In this document: positions 6,821 to 16,202 of the stretch, in pieces
How the letters are laid out: every line of letters begins with the position of its first letter
How positions within the stretch are numbered: position 1 is the stretch's first letter
Assembly (NCBI RefSeq): GCF_016863255.1
Contig: NZ_BOON01000022.1
Coordinates: 18,505-82,504 of the forward strand
From: Planosporangium mesophilum
GTDB lineage: Bacteria > Actinomycetota > Actinomycetes > Mycobacteriales > Micromonosporaceae
Direction: 5' to 3'
DNA length: 64,000 nucleotides
The notes under the pieces: model-generated
What the model was told of the DNA's origin: nothing
Database searches by the model: none
Seen by the model: the letters and a program-made list of their open reading frames with translations, nothing else
Program-made: the position numbers and the translations under genes

Positions 6821-9166
6821 TTAGAAGGTGTGGTCGAGGCCGTCGGTGGGCGACTGCGGTGTGGACGGCTCCAGCGGCAGCGGCTCGAAGCCGAGGGTGC
6901 CGTGGTTGATCGGGAAAGAGGTCGGCATGGCTCCGGTGGCCCGGGCGTACGCGCAGGCGATGGCGGCGACGGCGGGCGCCACCGCCAGTTCTCCGGCGCC
7001 ACTGGGGGTGTCGCTGGTGTTCGGCATGATGATCACCCGTAGGTCCAGCGGCGAGTTCCACTGCCGGGTGTAGAAGTAGTTGTCCCAGCTGCCTTCCAGC
7101 GGAATGCCGTTCCTGACGTGCAGGCTGGAGGTCAGTACCAGTGCGATGGCGTCCTGCACACCGCCGATCATCTGCGCTTCCAGGCCGCGCGGGTTGATGG
7201 CGAAGCCGGCATCGACGACCACCAGCGCCCTGGTCACCCGGGGGCCGGTCACGCCCTCACCGCGGATCGGCCGGTTCACCGTCTGCGGCCGGCAGTCGAT
7301 CTCAGCCAGTACCGCCACCGCGCCCCGGTACTCCGAATGCAGCCCGATGCCCTGGGCGGTTCCGGCCGGCATCGGCTTGCCCCAGTTGCCGGCCTCGGCC
7401 GCCTTGTTCAGCACCGCGAGCAGCCGCTGATCCCGCAGGAACTCGCGGCGGAACCGGACCGGATCCTTGCCCATCTTCGCGGCGAGCTGGTCCACGACGA
7501 GTTCCTGCGCGCACACCACGTTCGGCGAGTAGATGTTGCGCATGCTGCCGGTGTTGAACTTGAGCGGGACCTCGTTGAGCACCTGGGTAGTGACCCCGAA
7601 GTTGTACGGGGAGGACTGGGTCAGCTCGAAGATCGTCTCGGCGAAGCTGAGGTTGCCCCCGACCGGCAGGTGCGCGGCGGTCGCGGTGATCATCTCGCCG
7701 AGCCCGTGGCCGAAGTCCGTCTGGACGCTGGTGTGCCGCTGCTCGTAGCTGAGCACGTTGCCCAGCGCGTAGTTCACCCGGACCCGGGAGATCGACATCG
7801 GGTGGGTGCGGCCCTGGCGGAAGTTGTCGGTACGCGACCACGACAGCTTCACCGGCTTGCCCATCTTCTGCGAGATCTCGGCCGCCTCGGCCGCCACGTC
7901 GTGGAACAGGTGCCGGCCGAACGAGCCGCCACCCTCGACGACGTGCACCTTCACCGCCGATACCGGCAGCCCCAGCCGCGCGGCGATCTGCTCCTGGGCG
8001 ACGATCGGCACCTTCAGGCTCGCCCAGATCTCGGCCCGGTCCGGCCGGACGTCGGCGATCGCGTTGTCCGGTTCGAGGGGGCTGTTGCTGGCGAACGCGA
8101 AGGTGAACTCGGCGTCGATCGTCTTCGACAGCAGCGGTGGCACGGTCATCGGCACCTGGGCCGCGCGGAGCTTGGCCTTGACGGTGTCGTCGGATTCGCG
8201 GTCGACCGTACCCGGGCCCCAGGTCACGTCGAGCGCCTGGATCGCGTCGATGCACTGGCCGAAGGTGTCGCCGCGGACCGCCACGCCGTGGGTGATCGCG
8301 ACGACGTCGGTGATGCCCGGCATGGCCCGGACGGCGGCGGCGTTGTTGACCGACACCACGGTGCCGTTGATCGTCGGCGGTCGGGCCACCATGGTCGGCT
8401 TGGCGTTCGGGACCTGTAGATCCATCCCGAACTTCTTGCGGCCCGTGACGATGTCGTGAGCGTCGATCCGGTTCTGCGGCTTACCGAGGATCGTGAACGT
8501 CGACGGCGACTTCAGCGTGGCGGAGACCGCGGTCGTCTGCCGGCTGGCCGCCGCCGTCGTCAGCGATCCGTAGCTCGCGGTCCGGCCGCCGGGGCCGGTG
8601 ACGACACCGTTTCGGGTGCTCAACCCGGATGCCGCCACACCCCACTGCGCGGCGGCCGTCTCGACCAGTCGCTGCCGGGCGATCGCGGCCGCCGTGCGGA
8701 CCGGGACGTACATGCTGCGCATCGAGTTGGAGCCGCCGGTGAGCTGGTTCATCATCAGTTCGGGACGCGCGTCCGCCAGGGTGACGGAGACCTTCTCCAG
8801 CGGCAGGTCCATCTCCTCGGCGACCATCATCGCGATCGCCGTCGTCATACCCTGGCCGACCTCGGCACGGGGTACGGCGAAGGACGCGGTGCCGTCGGTG
8901 TTCACCTGGACCGAGATCAGCCCGGAGGTGGGTGCGGCGGCGAGGTTCTGCAGGTCGCCGAGGTCGAACAGCTCCTCCGGCTGGGGCAGCGTGGGTACCG
9001 ACGCGTAGGCCCGCTGCGGGTCGGTCGCCTCAGCCGCCCAGCTGACGGCCACCGCCAGGGTGGGCGCGGCGACGAGGTACCCGAGGAAGCGACGGCGTCC
9101 GAGCCCGCCGGGTTTGTCAGCCGACCCGTCGGCTGGGCCGTTCGGCGAACGGCGTAGTTCGGCCAT
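6821..9166 (-). CDS. Tat-exported molybdopterin-binding subunit, IorB-like
   Basis: A 781-residue catalytic subunit of the xanthine dehydrogenase superfamily. The N-terminus carries a twin-arginine signal (GRRRFLGYLVAAPTLAV, about residues 23-40), so the enzyme is folded with its cofactor and its small subunit before export. The body shows the two repeated aldehyde-oxidase-type domains of the IorB kind: EVGQGMTTAIAMMVAEEMDL region (about 110-130), EGGGSFGRHLFHD near 420, and SGAGELAVAPAVAAIACAYA at the C-terminus, whose Glu is the expected base. The ATG at 9164-9166 is preceded by GAGGAAG; the longer upstream frame has no signal. Oxidised substrate and electron acceptor are unknown; no cytochrome gene is adjacent. 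Confidence 0.88.
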   Translation of the reverse strand: MAELRRSPNGPADGSADKPGGLGRRRFLGYLVAAPTLAVAVSWAAEATDPQRAYASVPTLPQPEELFDLGDLQNLAAAPTSGLISVQVNTDGTASFAVPRAEVGQGMTTAIAMMVAEEMDLPLEKVSVTLADARPELMMNQLTGGSNSMRSMYVPVRTAAAIARQRLVETAAAQWGVAASGLSTRNGVVTGPGGRTASYGSLTTAAASRQTTAVSATLKSPSTFTILGKPQNRIDAHDIVTGRKKFGMDLQVPNAKPTMVARPPTINGTVVSVNNAAAVRAMPGITDVVAITHGVAVRGDTFGQCIDAIQALDVTWGPGTVDRESDDTVKAKLRAAQVPMTVPPLLSKTIDAEFTFAFASNSPLEPDNAIADVRPDRAEIWASLKVPIVAQEQIAARLGLPVSAVKVHVVEGGGSFGRHLFHDVAAEAAEISQKMGKPVKLSWSRTDNFRQGRTHPMSISRVRVNYALGNVLSYEQRHTSVQTDFGHGLGEMITATAAHLPVGGNLSFAETIFELTQSSPYNFGVTTQVLNEVPLKFNTGSMRNIYSPNVVCAQELVVDQLAAKMGKDPVRFRREFLRDQRLLAVLNKAAEAGNWGKPMPAGTAQGIGLHSEYRGAVAVLAEIDCRPQTVNRPIRGEGVTGPRVTRALVVVDAGFAINPRGLEAQMIGGVQDAIALVLTSSLHVRNGIPLEGSWDNYFYTRQWNSPLDLRVIIMPNTSDTPSGAGELAVAPAVAAIACAYARATGAMPTSFPINHGTLGFEPLPLEPSTPQSPTDGLDHTF

Positions 9167-9274
9167 GGAGGCTTCCTCTCCGAAACCCGTGGTTAACCAT
9201 TGCTGGGAAGGCAGTGTGCCATCGATCACATCCGGCAGGCATGGCCAGCGTGCATACATTCATCCCAACCGCGT

Positions 9275-9289
9275 TGTGCACGTTGCACA
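9275..9289. promoter_or_regulatory. Palindromic operator candidate upstream of the molybdenum oxidoreductase genes
   Basis: TGTGCA-CGT-TGCACA is a perfect 6-bp inverted repeat with a 3-bp spacer in the 149-bp gap between the PucR-type regulator gene and the catalytic-subunit gene, 108 bp upstream of the latter's start. Location suggests a regulator site; which regulator binds is not shown. Confidence 0.4.
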
Positions 9290-9315
9290 GCGAATGGGCC
9301 GGCGCGGTCAGCGGA

Positions 9316-10566
9316 TCAGCCGTGCGGGGTCGGCGGGAACAGCCGGGCTGCGCGTAGCGCGAGCCCGAGTTCGACCTGGAAGGCGGCGGCGGTGAGGTCG
9401 CGCCCGGTGATCTGGTGAATCCGGTGCAGCCGGTTGAGCACAGTGTTGCGATGGCAGTGCGCCAACTCGGCGGTACGCCTGATGGAGCCGGCCGCGGCCA
9501 CCCACATCTCCAGGGTGTCGAGCAGGAGTTGGCGTTCGGCGGCGGGCAGCGTCATCAGGGGCGCCAGCCACAGCTCGACGAGTTGCCGGGCCAGCTCCGG
9601 GGAGCTGAGCAGCAGCGCTTCCGGCAGCCGCTCCGCCAGCGACGCGACCTCGACCCGGTCCGCCGGCAGGGTCCGCCGGGCGAGCGTCGCCTGCCGGTAC
9701 GCCACGTCCACATCCGACAGCCGGGACACCACGCCGGACAGGCCGGCGGGGGTGCGCACCGCGCCGCGGAGCACGCCGAGCACCACGTCCAGGGCCACGG
9801 TCCCCAGCGCGAGCAGCCCGACGAGCGTGTGCGCACGCAGCTGCCAGACCGAGTCGACCCGGGCGCCGGCCAGCCGCCGCTCGAGCAGAGTGGCGGCCCG
9901 GTCGTCCTCGTCCTGGACCTCGACGGCCACTACCGCATACCGCCCGTCCACCGGGACGCCGAGGGTCCTCGCCGCCTCGTAGGCGAACGCCAGGTCCTTC
10001 GCCCGGCCGTGCAGCAGCCCTTCCCACAGGGCGGCCCTGCGCTGTTCGTCGGCCCGGACGAGATGCCGCTCGGCGCTGTGATAGGCCACCGCGACCCTGG
10101 ACGACGTGCTGTCGACGACCTCCCACACCTTGCCCGCCACGTCCAGCAGCGCATCCATGTCGACCATGCCCTGCTCGCGCGCCTCGTCGATCAGCGCCTC
10201 CCACACCAGCCGCCCGCCGAGGCGGAACGACCGCAGCACGTCATCCAGCGGCATCCGCTGTTCGGCCCGGCGCCGGCCGGTCGCGTACGCCGCATCGAAG
10301 TAGTCGTCGATGTGGAAGTAGTCGTCGACCGCGGACCGGTCCGGCCGGTGCTCCATGCCGGCGACCAGTTGCAGGACCCGGGTGATGTTGTCGTGGCACG
10401 ACTGCCACAGGTCATCCGCCGGAACCGAGTTCACCTCGAGGTAGCCGGGGTTCTGCTCGTAGATGGTGCGCACCAGCCGGTCGGTCACCGCGGGCACCCG
10501 CAGCAGCACGCTCGCGGCCAGCGACTCGGCGGTCCGCGCCCCGTCACGACGTTCCACTTCGCTCAT
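9316..10566 (-). CDS. PucR/CdaR-type transcriptional regulator
   Basis: A 416-residue regulator. The C-terminal PucR helix-turn-helix is clear: LLDTLEMWVAAAGSIRRTA then CHRNTVLNRLHRIHQITGRDL (about 340-390). A GGDEF-like PucR middle region (about 170-290) and an N-terminal helical domain (about 15-150) complete the typical layout. PucR proteins usually activate catabolic genes, often for nucleobases or other nitrogen compounds. It lies immediately upstream of and co-directional with the molybdenum oxidoreductase genes, which it probably controls. Start ATG at 10564-10566. Confidence 0.85.
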   Translation of the reverse strand: MSEVERRDGARTAESLAASVLLRVPAVTDRLVRTIYEQNPGYLEVNSVPADDLWQSCHDNITRVLQLVAGMEHRPDRSAVDDYFHIDDYFDAAYATGRRRAEQRMPLDDVLRSFRLGGRLVWEALIDEAREQGMVDMDALLDVAGKVWEVVDSTSSRVAVAYHSAERHLVRADEQRRAALWEGLLHGRAKDLAFAYEAARTLGVPVDGRYAVVAVEVQDEDDRAATLLERRLAGARVDSVWQLRAHTLVGLLALGTVALDVVLGVLRGAVRTPAGLSGVVSRLSDVDVAYRQATLARRTLPADRVEVASLAERLPEALLLSSPELARQLVELWLAPLMTLPAAERQLLLDTLEMWVAAAGSIRRTAELAHCHRNTVLNRLHRIHQITGRDLTAAAFQVELGLALRAARLFPPTPHG

Positions 10567-10614
10567 GGTCGGCCCAGCATCGCACGCCGCGCCGACGTCG
10601 GTGACGCCCGACGG

Positions 10615-11238
10615 CTACCTCGACCCCGTCACCTTCGTCGCGGTGACGAGACCGTCGCCGGCCGGGGAGCCCTCGACGGTCACCGGCGTACCGGGGGCCA
10701 GGTCACTGAGCGCGCCGCCCTTGGTGACCTGTACCGACGTCGAGCCGTTGGTCCGCACGGTGACGACGTTGCCGTCCGCGGTCTGCACGTACACCGTTGT
10801 GCCGTCGACCAGCTTGACGGTGCCGGTGGTGGCGCCCGGGCCGGCGGCCGATGAAGCGCCGGTACGGGCGCCGCCGTTGCGGGCCGCGCCGTTCTGGCCG
10901 AAGGCGCCGCCCGCGAAGTTCGACGCGCCGCCCGCGAAGTTCGGCGCGCCGCCGCGACCCGACCCGCTCGCCGGCGTGCCGAAGTGCTTCTGCACCTGCG
11001 CGCCGGCGAGGAACCCACCGGCCGCGAGGACCAGGCCGGCGAGCACGGCCGTGGTACGCGTGGCGTACCGGCGCGGTGCCCGCGCCGCCAGTTGGTCGCT
11101 CAGATCGTCGGCGAACGGGTCGCTGGCAAGGTCAACGGCGTCGACAGGGTCGACGGGGTCAACGGGCGAGTGCAGTTCGACCGTGTCGTACACGGCGTGC
11201 CGTCCGGGGCTGTCCAACGGGATCGTGTCCTCACTCAT
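10615..11238 (-). CDS. Membrane-anchored DUF5666-like protein of the efflux cluster
   Basis: A 207-residue protein with an acidic cytoplasmic N-terminus containing a VDPVDPVDAVD run, one membrane segment (about residues 66-84), a Gly/Ala/Asn-rich low-complexity stretch (about 88-130) and a C-terminal beta domain (TGTVKLVDGTTVYVQTADGN, then GTPVTVEGSPAGDGLVTATKV) resembling DUF5666. Its ATG overlaps the end of the permease gene (TATGAGTGA), so translation is probably coupled. Such proteins recur beside MacAB-like transporters in actinobacteria; the role is unknown. Confidence 0.75.
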   Translation of the reverse strand: MSEDTIPLDSPGRHAVYDTVELHSPVDPVDPVDAVDLASDPFADDLSDQLAARAPRRYATRTTAVLAGLVLAAGGFLAGAQVQKHFGTPASGSGRGGAPNFAGGASNFAGGAFGQNGAARNGGARTGASSAAGPGATTGTVKLVDGTTVYVQTADGNVVTVRTNGSTSVQVTKGGALSDLAPGTPVTVEGSPAGDGLVTATKVTGSR

Positions 11239-12439
11239 AACGAAGCGCCTCGATCGGTCGAAGTCCCGCCGCCCGGCTGGCCGGGTAGCTGCCGAAGAAC
11301 AGCCCGATCGCGACGGACACGCCGAGCGCGAGCGCCACCGAGGCGGGCACGATGACGGGCTTGATGCCGACGATGGTGAACTGGCTGCCCGCCACCGCGG
11401 CGGCGACGCCCAGCAGCCCGCCGATGAGGCTCAGTACCGTGGCCTCGACCAGGAACTGGGTGAGGATGGCACGTCTGGGCGCCCCGAGCGCCTTGCGGAT
11501 GCCGATCTCGCGGGTGCGTTCCGTGACCGTCACCATCATGATGTTGGTGATGCCGATGCCGCCGACCAGCAGGCTGATCGCCGCGACCGCGCCGAGCAGC
11601 ACGGTGAACGTCTTCGCGCTGTCCTGGCGGGCCGACAGCAGTTGGGACTGGTTGAGAATGCGGTACGGCGGGCTGGCCGGGTTGGTGACGTGTAGCTTCT
11701 GGTTGAGGATCGCGCTCACCTCGGCCTGGGCCGCGTCGACCGCGTCCGGCCCGGTGGCCTGGACCAGCAACTGGTTGAGCGGGCCGTAGCCGGTCAATGA
11801 CTGCTGTACGGCGGTGATCGGCGCGATGGCGATGTCGTTGGGGTCGTTGAAGCCCGTACCGCCCTTGTCGGCCAGGACCCCGACGACGGTGAACAGCGTG
11901 CCCGAGACGGTGAGCTGCTTGCCGACGGGGTCCTCCCGGTCGAACAGCGCCGCGGCGGCGGTCGAGCCGAGGACCACGACCCGCCGGGCCTCCTTGACGT
12001 CGTCGGGGGTGAACGGCGTACCGCTGGCGACCGTGTTGTTGGCGGCCGACAGGTAGGCCGGGGTGGTGCCGATGAACTGCCCGAACGTGTGGTCGACGCC
12101 CTCGTACGCGGCGTCGGGTGAGCTGGTCACGACCGGCGAGACGCTCTTGACGTCGGGGGCCGCGTTCCGGTCGGTCAGCGCGTCGACCAGGTCGGGCGTC
12201 AGCGCCGTGTTCTGGACGGCGCTCGTCGCCTGCCGTACCCCGCCGCTGCTCACGGTCAGCGTGTTGGTACCCAGCCGTTCGATGCTCTGCTGGATCGCCC
12301 GGGACGAGCCGTTTCCGACCGCCACGAGCAGGATCACCGCGGCGACACCGATGAGGATGCCGAGGACCGTCAGCCCCGAGCGCAGCTTGTTGGCCAGCAC
12401 GCCCCGTACGGCGAAGCGGACCGTCTCGACCGGGTTCAT
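11231..12439 (-). CDS. MacB/FtsX-type ABC transporter permease
   Basis: A 402-residue permease with the MacB_PCD-FtsX architecture: TM1 at about residues 19-42 (VLGILIGVAAVILLVAVGNG), a large periplasmic domain (about 45-270), and three C-terminal helices (about 280-390) containing TREIGIRKALGAPRRAIL, the cytoplasmic loop that contacts the ATPase. Such transporters do mechanotransmission rather than classic transport, moving peptides, toxins or lipoproteins outside the membrane with an adaptor. It overlaps the ATPase gene by 4 bp. The partner adaptors are encoded upstream in the same direction. Confidence 0.92.
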   Translation of the reverse strand: MNPVETVRFAVRGVLANKLRSGLTVLGILIGVAAVILLVAVGNGSSRAIQQSIERLGTNTLTVSSGGVRQATSAVQNTALTPDLVDALTDRNAAPDVKSVSPVVTSSPDAAYEGVDHTFGQFIGTTPAYLSAANNTVASGTPFTPDDVKEARRVVVLGSTAAAALFDREDPVGKQLTVSGTLFTVVGVLADKGGTGFNDPNDIAIAPITAVQQSLTGYGPLNQLLVQATGPDAVDAAQAEVSAILNQKLHVTNPASPPYRILNQSQLLSARQDSAKTFTVLLGAVAAISLLVGGIGITNIMMVTVTERTREIGIRKALGAPRRAILTQFLVEATVLSLIGGLLGVAAAVAGSQFTIVGIKPVIVPASVALALGVSVAIGLFFGSYPASRAAGLRPIEALRYE

Positions 12440-13194
12440 CCGGACACCGCCGCGCTCGCGTCGCGGGGCAGCACCTCGTCGCGGCGCAGGACCTCGTCGT
12501 GCACGATCTCCCCGTCAACCAGCCGGATCAGCCGCCTGGCGTGGGCGGCCACGTCGGCCTCGTGGGTGATCAGCACGATCGTGCGGCCGCTGCGGTTGAG
12601 CCGGTCGAGCACCGCCAGCACGTCCTCGGAGGAGCGGGTGTCGAGGTTGCCCGTCGGCTCGTCGGCCAGGACCAGCGCCGGCGCGGTGACCAGGGCCCGC
12701 GCCACCGCGACCCGCTGCTGCTGGCCGCCGGAGAGCTGGTTGGGCTCGTGACCGGCCCGGTCGGCCAGCCCCACGGCGCCCAGCGCCGCGAGGGCCCGGT
12801 GGCGGCGCTCGGCGGCCTTCATCCCCGCGTACGCCAACGGAAGCTCCACGTTGGACAGCGCGGTCATCCGGGGGATGAGGTTGAAGGCCTGGAACACGAA
12901 GCCGATGCGCCGGTTGCGGACCAGGGCCAGTTGGCGGTCGTCGAGGCGGCTGACGTCGACGCCATCGAGCAGGTACCGCCCGCTGGTCGGGATGTCCAGG
13001 CAGCCGAGGATGTTCATCAGGGTCGACTTGCCCGATCCGGACGAGCCCATGATCGCCACGTAGTCGCCCCGCTCGACGGTGAGGCTGACCCCGCGCAACG
13101 CGCGTACCTGTGTCTCGCCCGCGCCGTAGACCTTCACGAGGTTCCGCACGTCGAGTACGGGGTGGGGGAGCGCGGGATCGGGGACAGCGGTCAT
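12436..13194 (-). CDS. MacB/LolD-type ABC transporter ATPase
   Basis: A 252-residue cytosolic ATPase. Walker A is GSSGSGKST (residues about 51-59), the signature LSGGQQQRVAVARAL (about 155-169), Walker B LVLADEPTGNLD (about 177-188), with the H-loop His in LITHEADVA. TMALSNVELPLAYAGM and the YLLDGVDVS segment match the LolD/MacB group. The gene overlaps both the adaptor gene upstream and the permease gene downstream by 4 bp, indicating one coupled operon. Confidence 0.95.
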   Translation of the reverse strand: MTAVPDPALPHPVLDVRNLVKVYGAGETQVRALRGVSLTVERGDYVAIMGSSGSGKSTLMNILGCLDIPTSGRYLLDGVDVSRLDDRQLALVRNRRIGFVFQAFNLIPRMTALSNVELPLAYAGMKAAERRHRALAALGAVGLADRAGHEPNQLSGGQQQRVAVARALVTAPALVLADEPTGNLDTRSSEDVLAVLDRLNRSGRTIVLITHEADVAAHARRLIRLVDGEIVHDEVLRRDEVLPRDASAAVSG

Positions 13195-14624
13195 CCGGCA
13201 CCGCCGGTCCGGCTACCGCCGCCGGTAGCTCCGCCGCCTCGGTTGCCCCCGCCGCCGGTGCCGGCGCCCGGGAAACCGCCGCCGTTGAGACCGCCGCCGC
13301 CGAACCGGCCGTTGCCGCCACCGGCGCCGGTGCCGGTACTGGTCGGCAGCGTGAGCGCGACCTGCTCACCCGGATCCAGCCCCGAGGTGACCTCCACGAA
13401 CTGGTCGCCCTGGACGCCCACCTCGACCTGCCGGGTCTCCCGTTTGCCGTCGGCGGTCACGACGTCAACGGTGTGCCGCTGGCCGGTGCCGCGCACGGCG
13501 GCCGCGGGTACCCGTACCGCATCGTCGGCGGACTGGGCGACGGTCACCAGGACGGTCACGGTCTGCCCGATGCGGACCCCGTCGGGCAGCGAGTCGAGGT
13601 CGACGGTCACCGCGTACGAGTTGACGCTGTTCTGGGTGGTGGCGGTCGGCGAGATCGTCGACACCTTGCCGGTGACGCGGGTGCCGGACAGGGCCGCCCA
13701 GGTCACGTTCGCCACCTGGCCGGTCTTCAGCTTCGTCGCGTCCGCCTCCGCGAAGGACGCCGAGACCTGCATCTTGGACAGGTCGGCGATGCGGATGAAG
13801 CCGGTCGTCGCGGATCCGGTCGACGCGGCGGCGGAGCTTCCCGAGCCGCCGTTGGCCCCGCCCGCGCTGCCGCTTCCCGAACCGCCGTTGGCCCCGCCCG
13901 CGCTGCCGCTTCCCGAACCGCCGCTTCCCGTGTTGCCACTGCCGGAACCGCCCGACGCGGAGCCTGAACCGCTGCCGGAGCCGCTACCGGAACCGCCCGA
14001 CGAGCCGGATGATCCGCCCGAGGAGCCGCCGACCGTACCGTTGACGGCGATCACCGTACCCGCCATCGGTGCGGTCAGGGTCGTACCGTCGACCGCCCGC
14101 TGGGCCGAGTTGACCGCGTTCTGTGCCTGCGTGACCTGCGCCTGCGCGGAGGCGATCGGCGCCGGGTCCGGCGGTGCGGCCGAATGCGCCCGGGCCAGGC
14201 TCTGCTGAGCGGAGGCCAGGTTGGCCTGTGCCGCGCTGAGCTGCTCCTGCGCCGCCGTGGGGCTGACTTTGGCCAGTACCTGGTCGGCCGTCACCGCGTC
14301 ACCCACCTTGACGTCGATCTCGGTGACCGTGCCTCCGGTGACGAAGTTGGCGGCCGCCGTCGATGCGCTCTGCACCGTGCCGGTGGCCGACACCGACGCG
14401 GTCACCGGTCCCTGGGTCACCGGCACCACCCGGCTCGCCGTACCCGACGCCGACGCCGCCGGGTCAGCGGCGGAGACCGTGCGGTAGGACAGGACCGCGG
14501 CGACCGCCAGCAGCAGTACCAGTACGGCGTTGAGGACCAGCGCTGGCCGGCGTAGTCGCAGCCGTCGCAAGGGTGACGGCAGGCGTCGCCAGAGGGGCAC
14601 GGCGGCAAGGGACATGGCGGCCAT
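13191..14624 (-). CDS. HlyD/MacA-like efflux adaptor with Gly/Ser insert
   Basis: A 477-residue membrane-fusion adaptor. It has an N-terminal anchor (about residues 30-47), lipoyl-like halves around TGGTVTEIDVKVGDAV and LTAPMAGTVIAVNG, a short helical hairpin between them (about 110-165), and beta-barrel/proximal domains. A Gly/Ser/Asn/Ala low-complexity insert (about 205-275) follows the second lipoyl half, and the C-terminus is a Gly-rich tail. Adaptors of this type couple a MacB-like permease to its cargo. The GTG at 14636 is also possible but its SD is too close; the ATG at 14622-14624 is 11 bases from GAGGGG. It starts 15 bp after the kinase stop. Confidence 0.85.
   Translation of the reverse strand: MAAMSLAAVPLWRRLPSPLRRLRLRRPALVLNAVLVLLLAVAAVLSYRTVSAADPAASASGTASRVVPVTQGPVTASVSATGTVQSASTAAANFVTGGTVTEIDVKVGDAVTADQVLAKVSPTAAQEQLSAAQANLASAQQSLARAHSAAPPDPAPIASAQAQVTQAQNAVNSAQRAVDGTTLTAPMAGTVIAVNGTVGGSSGGSSGSSGGSGSGSGSGSGSASGGSGSGNTGSGGSGSGSAGGANGGSGSGSAGGANGGSGSSAAASTGSATTGFIRIADLSKMQVSASFAEADATKLKTGQVANVTWAALSGTRVTGKVSTISPTATTQNSVNSYAVTVDLDSLPDGVRIGQTVTVLVTVAQSADDAVRVPAAAVRGTGQRHTVDVVTADGKRETRQVEVGVQGDQFVEVTSGLDPGEQVALTLPTSTGTGAGGGNGRFGGGGLNGGGFPGAGTGGGGNRGGGATGGGSRTGGAG
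13843..13914. repeat. 36-bp tandem duplication inside the adaptor gene
   Basis: Two adjacent 36-bp units (13843-13878 and 13879-13914) differ by one base and encode the repeated Gly/Ser/Ala/Asn-rich segment of the adaptor. A third, partial copy follows. Replication slippage within a low-complexity insert is the likely origin. Confidence 0.75.
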
Positions 14625-14639
14625 GGTGCCGATCACCCC

Positions 14640-16202
14640 TCAGAGCGCCGTTGGGGTTTCCTCATAACTGGCTGGGAGCGGAGAGTCCGGGACTGGAGAG
14701 TTCTGTGGGCAGTCCGCCGGAGCCGGTAACAGGACGCGGAAGCGGGCGCCGGTACCGGGGCCGGTGTGCAACTCGACCCGGCCGTCGTGGGCGGTGACGA
14801 TGGCGGCCACGATGGCCAGGCCGAGGCCGGCGCCGCCGTGGCGGCGCGACCGGCTGGGGTCGGCGCGGTAGAGGCGCTCGAAGACGTGGCGGGCCTCGTC
14901 TCCGGCCATGCCGGGCCCGGTGTCGGCGACCTCGATGACGGCGGCCGATCCGTTGGCGGCCGGGGTCGTACCGACGGCTGCCACCGGTTCACCCTGGACC
15001 GGGGCGTCGCCGGCGCGGCCGATGCGGATGGTGACGCCGGCCGTGTCGGGGGTGTGCTGCAGGGCGTTGGCCAGGAGGTTGGTGACGACCTGGCGGATGC
15101 GGGGTTCGTCGCCGGTGACGGTGACGGGTTCGAAGGTGTCGCGGGTGTCGTCGAGGGCGGCGAGGCGGACGTAGCGGGTGGGTACGCGGACGTGGGCGTC
15201 GCGGACGGCGTCGGCGGCGACGGCGAGCAGGTCGACCGGATGCCGCTGCAGGGGGCGTTCCTCGTCGAGGCGGGCCAGCAGCAGCAGGTCGTTGACGAGT
15301 AGCCGCATCCGGCTGGCCTCGGCCTCGATGCGGCTCATGGCCTCGTCCAGGGCGGGTCCGGGCGGGGCGCCGCCGCGCCGGTACAGCTGAGCGAAGCCTT
15401 GGATGGAGGTCAGCGGCGTGCGGAGTTCATGGGAGGCGTCGGCGAGGAACTGACGCAGCCGCCGTTCGGAGGCGGTACGGTCGGCCAGCGCCGCCTCGAT
15501 GCGCACCAGCATGGTGTTGAGCGCGGTGCCCAGCCGTCCGGGTTCGGTATGGGGGTCGGTGTCGGGCACCCGCCGCGACAGGTCGCCACCGGCGATCTCG
15601 GTCGCGATCTGTTCCATCCGGGTCAGCGGGCGCAGCCCGATGCGGACCACCGCCGCGGCGGCGAGCGCGATCAGCACCAGCACCAGCCCGGTGACCGCCG
15701 TGTCCACGAGGATCAGCGTCTGTTCGGTGACCTCGATGGCGTGCAGGGACACCGCGTGCGCCGCGTAGCCCTGGCCGTTCGCGACCGCGACGACCATCAC
15801 CCGCCAGGCGCCCTCGGTACCGTCGACGGTGTACGGGCGGGCGCCGGCCTTGGCCTTCAGCGCGGCGAACCCGCCCAGCTGCGGCTCGTCCGCCGAGGTG
15901 GCCGGGGAGGCGGACCGGAGGGTGCCGTCGGCGTTGTACAGGTACACCCGCGATGAGCTGCCGAAGCCCGCCCCGGCTCGCAGCGCCCGGTTCTCGCCGC
16001 GCGGCGGAAGCAGGTTCAGCCGGGACACGGCGCGCGCCTGGAGCCTGAGTTGGGCGTCGACCCGCCCGACGAGCTGCGAGTGCAGCAGGGCCAGTCCGGC
16101 GACGTCGGCGACGACCAGGGCGACCGCGGCGAGAATGGCCGTGGTGACAACCATGCGGCGCAGCAGGGTCCACCGCTGCCAGGGCCGCAAGCTACGACTC
16201 AT
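14640..16202 (-). CDS. Sensor histidine kinase of the efflux cluster
   Basis: A 520-residue transmembrane kinase. TM1 (about residues 15-38) and TM2 (about 163-188) enclose a roughly 120-residue extracytoplasmic sensor; a HAMP linker follows (about 190-242). HisKA carries the phospho-accepting His258 in DASHELRTPLTSIQGFAQLY. The ATPase domain shows the N box NLLANALQHT, G1 EVADTGPGM and G2 GGAGLGLAIV. It overlaps the response regulator gene by 11 bp and lies directly upstream of the adaptor gene, so the pair probably senses a cargo or stress and controls the transporter operon. Confidence 0.94.
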   Translation of the reverse strand: MSRSLRPWQRWTLLRRMVVTTAILAAVALVVADVAGLALLHSQLVGRVDAQLRLQARAVSRLNLLPPRGENRALRAGAGFGSSSRVYLYNADGTLRSASPATSADEPQLGGFAALKAKAGARPYTVDGTEGAWRVMVVAVANGQGYAAHAVSLHAIEVTEQTLILVDTAVTGLVLVLIALAAAAVVRIGLRPLTRMEQIATEIAGGDLSRRVPDTDPHTEPGRLGTALNTMLVRIEAALADRTASERRLRQFLADASHELRTPLTSIQGFAQLYRRGGAPPGPALDEAMSRIEAEASRMRLLVNDLLLLARLDEERPLQRHPVDLLAVAADAVRDAHVRVPTRYVRLAALDDTRDTFEPVTVTGDEPRIRQVVTNLLANALQHTPDTAGVTIRIGRAGDAPVQGEPVAAVGTTPAANGSAAVIEVADTGPGMAGDEARHVFERLYRADPSRSRRHGGAGLGLAIVAAIVTAHDGRVELHTGPGTGARFRVLLPAPADCPQNSPVPDSPLPASYEETPTAL

